In this document: positions 1 through 5,685 of the stretch, in pieces | Layout of the letters: each line of letters opens with the position of its first letter | Position numbering within the stretch: the first letter of the stretch is position 1 | Assembly: GCA_947303145.1 (NCBI GenBank) | Contig: CAMYXB010000033.1 | Location: forward strand, 1-9,138 | DNA length: 9,138 nt | From: an uncultured Clostridia bacterium | GTDB lineage: Bacteria > Bacillota > Clostridia > Christensenellales > UBA1242 | Direction of reading: 5' to 3' | Made by a program: the position numbers and the translations under genes | The notes under the pieces: model-generated | What the model saw: only the letters and a program-made list of their open reading frames with translations | Database searches by the model: none | What the model was told of the DNA's origin: nothing

Positions 1-55
1 ACCGCGGACCGACCGGTTATGAGCCGGTTGCTCTAACCAACTGAGCTAAAGGCCC
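1..55 (-). tRNA. tRNA with CAU anticodon, probably tRNA-Ile2, 3' end cut by window
   Basis: Read on the minus strand, the gene begins with acceptor strand GGGCCTT, then TA and a D-arm GCTC...GAGC. An anticodon stem ACCGG/CCGGT closes the loop CTCATAA, so the anticodon is CAU. The window ends inside the T-arm, so the 3' part and any CCA are not visible. CAU is shared by initiator Met, elongator Met and the minor Ile tRNA whose C34 is changed to lysidine by TilS. From memory, the body TTTAGCTCAGTTGGTTAGAGCA...CGGCTCATAACCG resembles the Bacillus tRNA-Ile2 much more than elongator Met. The Ile2 identity is therefore likely but not proven. It lies 22 bases downstream of tRNA-Pro and is probably cotranscribed with it. 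Confidence 0.85.
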
Positions 56-77
56 CCATCTATGTGACATTTAATCA

Positions 78-153
78 TGGTCGGGGTGGAGAGACTTGAA
101 CTCCCGACCCCATGCTCCCAAAGCACGTGCGCTACCAACTGCGCTACACCCCG
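78..153 (-). tRNA. tRNA-Pro (UGG anticodon)
   Basis: This is a complete 76-base cloverleaf on the minus strand. Acceptor CGGGGTG pairs with CACCCCG (positions 153-147 with 88-82). The D-arm is GCGC...GCGC. The anticodon stem CGTGC/GCATG closes the loop TTTGGGA, giving anticodon UGG. A T-arm with loop TTCAAGT follows, then discriminator A. The 3' CCA is encoded at 80-78. UGG reads proline codons, and with wobble modification it can read most or all CCN codons. It is the first gene after the minus-strand promoter at 198-170 and precedes the CAU tRNA. Confidence 0.96.
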
Positions 154-169
154 AATTAAATGCTCCCTT

Positions 170-198
170 ATGATACAATAAAATAAAGCAGATGTCAA
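170..198 (-). promoter_or_regulatory. sigma-A type promoter of the tRNA genes
   Basis: On the minus strand there is a perfect -35 box TTGACA (198-193), a 17-base spacer, and a -10 box TATCAT (175-170, 5 of 6 to consensus). Transcription would start near 163, about 10 bases before the tRNA-Pro 5' end. That short leader is normal for a tRNA transcript trimmed by RNase P. The T-rich and A-rich tracts behind it (about 200-240) could act as UP elements for this promoter and for the divergent ABC operon. Confidence 0.8.
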
Positions 199-240
199 CA
201 GAAATTTTACACTTTTTTCAACTTTTTTGAAAAAAAATTT

Positions 241-305
241 TTGACATGAAATATTATAATACTTATGTATTTATTATTGACAAGCAGGTAAAAGAATGAT
301 AAATA
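241..305 (+). promoter_or_regulatory. candidate promoter region of the ABC exporter operon
   Basis: Two perfect -35 hexamers TTGACA lie upstream of the first ABC gene, at 241-246 and 277-282. The first has TATGTA at 264-269 at 17-base spacing. The second is followed by a weak GATAAA/TAAATA element at 298-305, with TG at 297-298 giving a possible extended -10. The textbook TATAAT at 255-260 sits only 8 bases after the first -35 and so is not properly spaced. A-tracts at 230-240 could serve as UP elements. At least one start site in this stretch is likely, but which one cannot be decided by eye. No operator palindrome or regulator gene is evident. Confidence 0.5.
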
Positions 306-332
306 TATTGAGACATAATAAATAGGTGAAAA

Positions 333-2117
333 ATGAGACAATTATTAAAATCTTTTAGGACTATTGACTATATATTTATGCTGATATCCGCCACTCTTAT
401 AGTGGCGCAGGTGTATTTTGACCTGAAAATGCCCGACTATACAGCAAGGCTCACATCTTCCGTCTCCACTGGAGCGGTGGACATGAATGTGGTATGGGTC
501 AATGGCGGGTATATGCTCCTCTGCGCACTCGCATCTCTAGCCTGCTCCATTCTCTGCGGATTGTTTGTGACAAGGATAGCGAGCTCCTTCTCCAAAAATA
601 CTAGGGAGCGGATTTTCTCTAAAGTTTTATCTTTTTCATCTAAAGAAATGGGAGATTTTTCCACGCCTAGTCTCATCACTAGGACTATCAATGATGTGGG
701 ACATATAAATAGATTTATTACCATGGGACTTCAGATGCTCATCAAGGCACCAGTGCTGGCTGTATGGTCCATAATGAAGATATCTGCCACCTCTGTAGAA
801 TGGACTATGGCTACCATTATATGCGTGGCAATAATAGTGATATTTGTATCTATCGTAGTTTCATTATGTATTCCTAGATTTAGGAAAGTGCAGATATTAA
901 CTGATAATCTTAACAATGCTATGAGAGAAAATTTAAGTGGTGTAAGAGTAGTTAGGGCATTTAATGCAGAAGAATATCAAGAAAAGAAATTTTACAAGGC
1001 AAATGATACCCTTACTTCCAATCAACTCTTCACCGCCAAAGCCACTGGACTGTTGTCACCAGTGCTAACTATGCTAATGAATGGGCTCACTCTTGCGATA
1101 TATTGGATAGGAGTGGGATTTATAAATAGCATCGTCATATCTCCGTCTAGCACGCCAGAGGAGATTGCTGCTCTTGTGGCGGAGCGAGGTGTGGTTATAG
1201 GTCAAATGACGGCTTTCACGCAATATGCTCTGCAAGTAGTAATGGCATTCATGATGCTCATCATGATATTCATCTTCTTACCAAGGGTGATAGTCTCATC
1301 AAAGAGAGTGAAAGAGGTTTTATCTAAGAAACCTAGTATAGTGGACGGAAATATTTCTGCCACTTCATCTATAGATAATACCCCATCTATTGAATTTAGA
1401 AATGTGTCATTCAAATTCCCTGACGGAGCGGAAAACGCATTAAGTGACATATCTTTTACCATAAACAAAGGTGAGACTGTGGCAATAATTGGCGCAACGG
1501 GCAGCGGCAAGTCCACTATGCTCGACCTAATAGCCAGAAACTATGACGCCACAGAGGGAGATATTCTTGTGGACGGAGTGAATGTGAGAAGTTATTCTTT
1601 GGAGTATTTGAACAGCAAATTATCTATCGCTTGGCAAAAGGCAACTCTATTCCATGGCAATATAAAGGACAATATTACCTATGGAAGTGATAAAATCGAT
1701 GAGGAAAAAGTGCTAAAGGCACTTGATATAGCCGAGGCGGACTTCGTAAAAGACCTGCACGATGGCATAGAGTATCCAGTAAGCCAAGGAGGGACCAACT
1801 TCTCTGGCGGGCAGAAACAGAGACTGAGTATAGCAAGAGCGATATACAAAGATGCGGATATAATAATATTCGATGACTCATTCTCTGCCCTAGACTATAA
1901 GACAGACATGAGACTTAGACGAAATATCAAGAAAAATATGAAAAACAAAACCATAGTCATAGTGGCACAAAGAATAGGCACCATAAAAAATTGCGACAAG
2001 ATAATAGTGATGGACAATGGTAGAATAGTGGGTGTGGGCACACACGATGCTCTACTCAAGACTTGCCCCATATACGAGGAAATAGCCCTATCACAACTAT
2101 CTAAGGAGGAACTATAA
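333..2117 (+). CDS. heterodimeric ABC exporter, subunit with degenerate ATP site (permease-ATPase fusion)
   Basis: This 594-aa half-transporter has an N-terminal exporter-type membrane domain and a C-terminal nucleotide-binding domain. About six hydrophobic segments lie near 12-30, 54-80, 135-155, 157-180, 240-268 and 292-318. NBD motifs: Walker A GATGSGKST (387-395), Q-loop Q435, signature FSGGQ (490-494), Walker B ending D514, D-loop SALD (518-521). The residue after Walker B is Asp (D515) instead of the catalytic Glu, and the switch position is Gln (Q546) instead of His. These two changes mark the non-catalytic subunit of heterodimeric multidrug or lipid exporters of the BmrCD, LmrCD and TM287/288 kind. 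The partner is the next gene, which starts on the last base of this one. Start: AGGTGA at 324-329 directly precedes ATG 333. A putative outward loop around 266-290 is rather long. The substrate (drug, peptide or lipid) cannot be inferred; no regulator gene is adjacent. Confidence 0.93.
   Translation: MRQLLKSFRTIDYIFMLISATLIVAQVYFDLKMPDYTARLTSSVSTGAVDMNVVWVNGGYMLLCALASLACSILCGLFVTRIASSFSKNTRERIFSKVLSFSSKEMGDFSTPSLITRTINDVGHINRFITMGLQMLIKAPVLAVWSIMKISATSVEWTMATIICVAIIVIFVSIVVSLCIPRFRKVQILTDNLNNAMRENLSGVRVVRAFNAEEYQEKKFYKANDTLTSNQLFTAKATGLLSPVLTMLMNGLTLAIYWIGVGFINSIVISPSSTPEEIAALVAERGVVIGQMTAFTQYALQVVMAFMMLIMIFIFLPRVIVSSKRVKEVLSKKPSIVDGNISATSSIDNTPSIEFRNVSFKFPDGAENALSDISFTINKGETVAIIGATGSGKSTMLDLIARNYDATEGDILVDGVNVRSYSLEYLNSKLSIAWQKATLFHGNIKDNITYGSDKIDEEKVLKALDIAEADFVKDLHDGIEYPVSQGGTNFSGGQKQRLSIARAIYKDADIIIFDDSFSALDYKTDMRLRRNIKKNMKNKTIVIVAQRIGTIKNCDKIIVMDNGRIVGVGTHDALLKTCPIYEEIALSQLSKEEL
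2103..2110 (+). promoter_or_regulatory. ribosome binding site for the second ABC subunit
   Basis: AAGGAGGA lies inside the end of the upstream coding region, 6 bases before ATG 2117. This fixes the start at 2117 rather than the in-frame ATG at 2126. The 1-base overlap (TAATG) suggests coupled translation, which would help keep the two subunits at equal amounts. Confidence 0.8.
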
Positions 2118-3913
2118 TGCCACCAATGGGAAAAATGATGAATGTCAAAAAAGAAAAACTGGATATGTCATCTCTCAAAAAGATGTTCGTATACCTCAGG
2201 CCATACACTCCTGCGATATGCATAAGTGTGATATGTGCCATAATAGGCGCCATAACAACTATAATCGGACCTAATAAAATCTCTGACCTTATGAATATCA
2301 TAACAAATGGATTGACCAGCAGTATAGACATGACGGCCTTTATCAACATCTGTATTCTTTTGGTATGTTTATACGCAAGCGGAGCATTGTTTTCATACAT
2401 TCAGCAATACATCATGGCTGTCATCACTCAAAAGGCCGCTAAAAGACTCAGGCAAGACATATCTTCCAAAATAAATAGACTACCTCTGTCATTCTTAGAC
2501 CAATCCACTAGAGGAGATATACTCTCTCGTGTCACCAATGATGTGGACATGATAAGTCAAACTTTCGCCTCTGCTATAGCCAATCTTATCTCCGCCATCG
2601 TGCTATTTTTTGGCGTAATCATCATGATGTTCATATCTAGTCCCCTACTTGCCACAGTGACCATAGTCACATCATTTTTGGGCTTCATATTCATGGGAGT
2701 AATTCTCTCCCGCTCTCAGAAATATTTCAATCAAAGACAGGAATATGTGGGAGAACTGAATGGGCAGATAGAAGAGGCATATTCCAATTATAAAGTGGTG
2801 AAGTCATATAATGCAAAAGATACGGAAATGTCTAAATTCAAGGATAAAAACTCTAAGATATACACTGCTGGCTGGAAGTCACACTTCCTCTCTGGAATGA
2901 TGATGCCCGTCATGGCATTTGTGGGCAATCTCAGCTATGTTCTCATATTTGTAGTAGGGGTGTCATTGATATTAAAGGGAGACAGCACTGTGACTATCGG
3001 TACGCTTATCTCTTTTGTGATATATGCTAGGCTGTTTTCTCAGCCACTCAATACACTGGCACAGAGCATGACTTCTCTACAACAAGCCTCTGCGGCATCA
3101 AAAAGAGTGTTCGAGATACTTGAATCCAAAGAAATGAGTGATGAAAATGACAAAAATCCACTACTCAATAACATTAAGGGGAATGTGGAGTTTAGGAATG
3201 TTAAATTCGGTTATATAGAGGACGAAGTGATTATACATGACTTCTCGGCATCTATCAAGGCTGGACAAAAGGTGGCAATAGTGGGACCCACAGGCGCAGG
3301 AAAGACCACTCTCGTAAACTTGCTTATGCGATTTTATGAAATGGACAGCGGAGATATACTGATAGACGGCATATCCATAAAGGATATGAAACGAAAAGAT
3401 GTGCATGACTTGTTCGATATGATATTGCAAGACACATGGCTATTTTCGGGCACAGTAAGAGAAAATCTAGTCTACAACAAAGAAGGGGTGACAGACGAGA
3501 CTCTGGACAAAGTATGTAGTGCTGTAGGTTTATCTCACTTCATATCCACACTATCGAGTGGCTATGACACTGTGCTAGGGGACAACACCTCTCTCAGCGA
3601 AGGACAAAAGCAGCAACTAACCATCGCCAGAGCCCTGATAAAAAATAGTCCTCTACTCATACTGGACGAGGCGACCAGCAATGTAGACACGAGGACGGAA
3701 CTCGTGATTCAAGAAGCCATGGACGCATTGACTGCGAATAGAACAAGTTTTATCATAGCACACAGATTGTCCACCATAAAGAATGCTGACTTGATACTAG
3801 TGCTAAAAGACGGAGACATAGTGGAGAGTGGCACGCACACCGCTCTACTCTCTAAGAATGGCTTTTACGCAGAACTATATAATAGCCAATTCGTGCAAGG
3901 CGAGGAAATATAG
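2117..3913 (+). CDS. heterodimeric ABC exporter, subunit with consensus catalytic residues (permease-ATPase fusion)
   Basis: This 598-aa half-transporter is the partner of the preceding gene. Hydrophobic segments lie near 31-51, 73-100, 151-174, 176-197, 258-287 and 293-315. NBD motifs: Walker A GPTGAGKTT (390-398), Q-loop Q438, signature LSEGQ (493-497), Walker B LLILD with catalytic Glu E518, and switch His H549 in IIAHR. The signature has Glu where the consensus LSGGQ has Gly. In a head-to-tail NBD dimer this altered signature faces the first subunit's Walker motifs, so all three deviations fall in one degenerate ATP site. The other site combines this subunit's Walker A/B, Glu and His with the partner's FSGGQ and should be hydrolytic. 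This matches the known architecture of heterodimeric type IV exporters. Length is normal for the family. Cotranscription with the upstream gene is strongly implied by the 1-base overlap. Transport substrate unknown. Confidence 0.94.
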   Translation: MPPMGKMMNVKKEKLDMSSLKKMFVYLRPYTPAICISVICAIIGAITTIIGPNKISDLMNIITNGLTSSIDMTAFINICILLVCLYASGALFSYIQQYIMAVITQKAAKRLRQDISSKINRLPLSFLDQSTRGDILSRVTNDVDMISQTFASAIANLISAIVLFFGVIIMMFISSPLLATVTIVTSFLGFIFMGVILSRSQKYFNQRQEYVGELNGQIEEAYSNYKVVKSYNAKDTEMSKFKDKNSKIYTAGWKSHFLSGMMMPVMAFVGNLSYVLIFVVGVSLILKGDSTVTIGTLISFVIYARLFSQPLNTLAQSMTSLQQASAASKRVFEILESKEMSDENDKNPLLNNIKGNVEFRNVKFGYIEDEVIIHDFSASIKAGQKVAIVGPTGAGKTTLVNLLMRFYEMDSGDILIDGISIKDMKRKDVHDLFDMILQDTWLFSGTVRENLVYNKEGVTDETLDKVCSAVGLSHFISTLSSGYDTVLGDNTSLSEGQKQQLTIARALIKNSPLLILDEATSNVDTRTELVIQEAMDALTANRTSFIIAHRLSTIKNADLILVLKDGDIVESGTHTALLSKNGFYAELYNSQFVQGEEI

Positions 3914-3983
3914 TGAAAATAATCTATCTATAATATCTTTGTCTTAAAATAGATAGCCAAGACCTTCCTATAAAATAAATTAC

Positions 3984-4019
3984 AAAAAAACTTGTAGTGC
4001 TAAATATAATACAAGTTTT
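3984..4019 (-). terminator. intrinsic terminator of the 177-aa gene, overlapping its stop codon
   Basis: The inverted repeat AAAACTTGTA (3987-3996) / TACAAGTTTT (4010-4019) forms a 10-bp stem with a 13-base loop. Read on the minus strand it ends in seven T residues (3990-3984), as expected of an intrinsic terminator. The promoter-side arm lies within the last codons of the 177-aa gene and the stop codon (4002-4000) is in the loop. Read on the plus strand the T-run is only four, so it would be a weak terminator for the converging ABC operon. Confidence 0.65.
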
Positions 4020-4533
4020 CAATCTCTTTTTCTTCTCTATAAGGCAATTCATATAACAGCATATTCAAAGTTCTAGCGAAAACATCTGAAATGGACTGAT
4101 AAGGCTCTTCATAGCCATTCGCCCCACCCATACTGATTAAATAATTATCTGATAATTGCATATATGCTTTATCTTTTGCGGGGAAAAACTTAATCTCCAC
4201 TCTATCTTTCAATAAACTCGCTACAAAACCCGCTTCTTCCTCAAATGGTCTGTCCCATGCCCTAGACATGTGGTGCCAAGTAAATTTATTATCTTTAACA
4301 AAATCACCCTTATTGGCAGATTTTATCGTTTCGCCTAGTTTGGATAAAAATTTATATAATGTAGGATTGTCGCTCTTTAGGAAAACAAAATCACTATTCC
4401 CTCTAGTCTCCAACATCACTTCATGAACGAACCAATAACTCTTCAAAATATTGTTATTCGAATCCTTTAGAACTATGTAATCGGAATCAATATTTCTTTC
4501 AGATTTTTCTTTATAAAAATTGTTATAATCCAT
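4000..4533 (-). CDS. hypothetical protein, 177 aa, unrecognised
   Basis: I do not recognise this protein. It has no signal peptide or membrane segment, so it is probably cytoplasmic. It is rich in charged and aromatic residues. The most distinctive stretch is a Trp/His-rich segment WHHMSRAW (86-93), followed by FEEEAGF (97-103) and, near the C-terminus, YLISMGGANGYEEPY (131-145). ATG 4533 is the only upstream start available, because an in-frame TAG lies four codons before it. No Shine-Dalgarno is visible there, so translation may be leaderless or start internally (for example at Met40). It is divergent from the 208-aa gene and converges on the ABC operon. Base composition looks more AT-rich than the flanking ABC and aspS genes, hinting at accessory origin. 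Intact frame, own terminator and likely promoter support a real gene. Confidence 0.7.
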   Translation of the reverse strand: MDYNNFYKEKSERNIDSDYIVLKDSNNNILKSYWFVHEVMLETRGNSDFVFLKSDNPTLYKFLSKLGETIKSANKGDFVKDNKFTWHHMSRAWDRPFEEEAGFVASLLKDRVEIKFFPAKDKAYMQLSDNYLISMGGANGYEEPYQSISDVFARTLNMLLYELPYREEKEIENLYYI

Positions 4534-4539
4534 GTAAAC

Positions 4540-4568
4540 AGACTAACATAGTATAATAACAATGTCAA
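4540..4568 (-). promoter_or_regulatory. candidate promoter of the 177-aa gene
   Basis: On the minus strand a perfect -35 box TTGACA (4568-4563) is followed after 17 bases by TAGTCT (4545-4540), a 3-of-6 -10 box. The start site would fall at or within a few bases of ATG 4533, giving a nearly leaderless mRNA. An alternative -10, TATACT (4555-4550), would give a leader of about ten bases but lacks a good -35. A short palindrome ATTATT-TCT-AATAAT (4570-4584) sits immediately upstream of the -35 and could be an operator. Confidence 0.4.
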
Positions 4569-4622
4569 TATTATTTCTAATAATGTTTGCAATAAAAGGG
4601 GACTACTTGTATAAGAGAGGTA

Positions 4623-4651
4623 TTGACTAACAGATATACACATGATATAAT
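4623..4651 (+). promoter_or_regulatory. strong sigma-A promoter of the 208-aa gene
   Basis: The -35 box TTGACT (4623-4628, 5 of 6) is followed by a 17-base spacer and a perfect -10 box TATAAT (4646-4651). TGA at 4643-4645 adds an extended -10. The start site should be near 4658, leaving a leader of about 17 bases that contains the Shine-Dalgarno AAGGAG (4661-4666), 8 bases before ATG 4675. This is among the best-formed promoters in the window. Confidence 0.85.
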
Positions 4652-4674
4652 TCAAAGACAAAGGAGATGAGTTT

Positions 4675-5301
4675 ATGGACTTGCCAAACAATTATGGAAA
4701 AATAAGTATCAAATTTGATGAAAACAAAAATCCTGAATATGGATTCATCGTCAAAAGCGGATACAACGATGAATATACTATTGAAAAATTCGTCCCAATG
4801 ACAGAGGAAAAAATCGACACCATTGTTTTGCCTAAACTTATAGATGAAGATAAACTTTACCTTAAACCAATTGAAAATGACGATGAATTAATTGATGATG
4901 ATTTTCTAAAATATATATATGGAAAAATTGAAATAGACCCTCATTGCTTCTGTGATGTAGTTAAAGCCAAGATAGTTGTGCCATTTGTAAACTCAGTAAG
5001 AATCGACCCTTCCTCTTTCACCCAACATGCTCAAATTGAATTTTTGTTAGATGAAAATCTTTCTTTGAGAAAAGTAGATAAGATATTGGATTTAGGGCCT
5101 AATTCTGAACATAAAACTTGGTTTCTCATCACGAATAAAAATCTTGCACTTGGGACATACGCAATAACTCCGGGACTTAAATATATAGTCCAAGAATACG
5201 ATGAAAAGAAAGCAAAACTTGGTCAACCTACATTCAAAACATCATATATAAATACTATAGAGCAACTGTCATCAGATGACGAAATATCAATGACCTTATA
5301 A
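4675..5301 (+). CDS. hypothetical acidic protein, 208 aa, unrecognised
   Basis: I do not recognise this protein. It has no signal peptide or membrane segment, so it is presumably cytoplasmic. It is acidic, with a dense Asp/Glu cluster around 67-76 (DDELIDDD at 69-76). A His/Cys group HCFC (90-93) could in principle bind metal, though two cysteines and one histidine are weak evidence. Much of the chain alternates hydrophobic and polar residues (for example VKAKIVVPFVNSVRI at 96-110 and KTWFLITN at 147-154), suggesting a mainly beta fold. The start is well supported: AAGGAG lies 8 bases upstream of ATG 4675, behind a strong promoter. It is divergent from the 177-aa gene, ends at its own terminator, and is more AT-rich than the ABC and aspS genes. 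An accessory or horizontally acquired gene is plausible; no function is assigned. Confidence 0.75.
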   Translation: MDLPNNYGKISIKFDENKNPEYGFIVKSGYNDEYTIEKFVPMTEEKIDTIVLPKLIDEDKLYLKPIENDDELIDDDFLKYIYGKIEIDPHCFCDVVKAKIVVPFVNSVRIDPSSFTQHAQIEFLLDENLSLRKVDKILDLGPNSEHKTWFLITNKNLALGTYAITPGLKYIVQEYDEKKAKLGQPTFKTSYINTIEQLSSDDEISMTL

Positions 5302-5307
5302 TATATA

Positions 5308-5354
5308 AAAAACACATTAAGTTTCTTTTATTTCAAAATACCTAATGTGTTTTT
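5308..5354 (+). terminator. intrinsic terminator of the 208-aa gene (potentially bidirectional)
   Basis: A perfect 12-bp inverted repeat AAAAACACATTA (5308-5319) / TAATGTGTTTTT (5343-5354) encloses a 23-base loop. It starts 6 bases after the stop codon and ends in five T residues. The A-run on the left arm gives the T-run on the opposite strand, so it could work both ways. The large loop is slightly unusual. Its right arm contains the ATG that nominally opens the downstream surface-protein remnant. Confidence 0.75.
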
Positions 5355-5584
5355 CAGGAGGGACTGTTTCAATAACTGGTGATAATTCGCGTGTGGCTGG
5401 GCTAATGCATACTGAAAATGGAGCTTCATTGACTATATATAATGGAACGTATTACTATGACGTATCTCAATATGTTGCAGAAGGACGTGAGATGAAGGAA
5501 GTCAATCACGATGGAATATATATCGTTAGGATGCCCGCCGTCTCACCGGGAATAAATGACGACTTATATGATATAAATGGCTAA
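5345..5584 (+). pseudogene. remnant of the C-terminus of a repeat-rich surface protein
   Basis: This frame is open from 5321 to the stop at 5582-5584. Its first ATG (5345) lies inside the terminator stem of the preceding gene, with no promoter and no usable ribosome site. The translation carries GGTVSITGDNSRVAGLMH, then GASLTIYNGTYYYDVSQYV and AEGREMKEVNHDGIYIVRMP. This resembles the beta-helix unit 'GGTFS..VSEYVAEGYEVVENEDGTYTV' known from large secreted or cell-wall proteins of gut Firmicutes. The comparison is from memory, not a search. The best reading is that the 5' part of such a gene was deleted or replaced, leaving about 80 codons and the native terminator at 5589-5624. No frameshift is visible within the fragment, so the loss may be recent. 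A small expressed protein cannot be fully excluded but is unlikely. Confidence 0.6.
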
Positions 5585-5588
5585 TTAA

Positions 5589-5624
5589 AAAATAACTTTG
5601 CATAGATATATGCAGAGTTATTTT
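5589..5624. terminator. bidirectional intrinsic terminator between the surface-protein remnant and aspS
   Basis: AAAATAACTTTGCA (5589-5602) pairs with TGCAGAGTTATTTT (5611-5624), forming a 14-bp stem with one T-G wobble and an 8-base loop. Runs of A on the left and T on the right give a T-tract in both directions. It begins 4 bases after the remnant's stop and lies about 60 bases beyond the aspS stop. It probably ends transcription from both sides. Confidence 0.8.
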
Positions 5625-5685
5625 ATCATAGTATAGGCGAATTTGTGTCAAAGACGAACGATTGTTCTATTCATATTCAATATCT

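Noticed and set aside
255..260. Perfect TATAAT upstream of the ABC operon as a -10 box
   Set aside because: It lies only 8 bases after TTGACA at 241-246 and no -35 box lies 16-18 bases upstream, so it is likely part of the general AT-richness.
437..1881. Several minus-strand open frames within the first ABC gene
   Set aside because: All are antisense to a clear ABC transporter gene and lack ribosome sites and promoters.
2101..3430. Minus-strand open frames inside the second ABC gene
   Set aside because: Antisense shadows with no start signals; the plus-strand gene carries all ABC motifs.
3924..3956. Inverted repeat CTATCTA / TAGATAG after the ABC operon as a terminator
   Set aside because: The stem is only 7 AT-rich pairs with a 19-base loop and no T-run follows, so it does not meet the standard for an intrinsic terminator.
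4473..4691. Minus-strand frame of 72 codons across the divergent intergenic region
   Set aside because: It overlaps both divergent genes and their promoters, starts inside the 208-aa gene, and is hydrophobic only because of AT-rich intergenic DNA.
5356..5363. AGGAGGGA, which looks like a strong ribosome site for the surface-protein remnant
   Set aside because: No ATG, GTG or TTG lies at proper spacing in the right frame; the bases simply encode Ser-Gly-Gly of the remnant.
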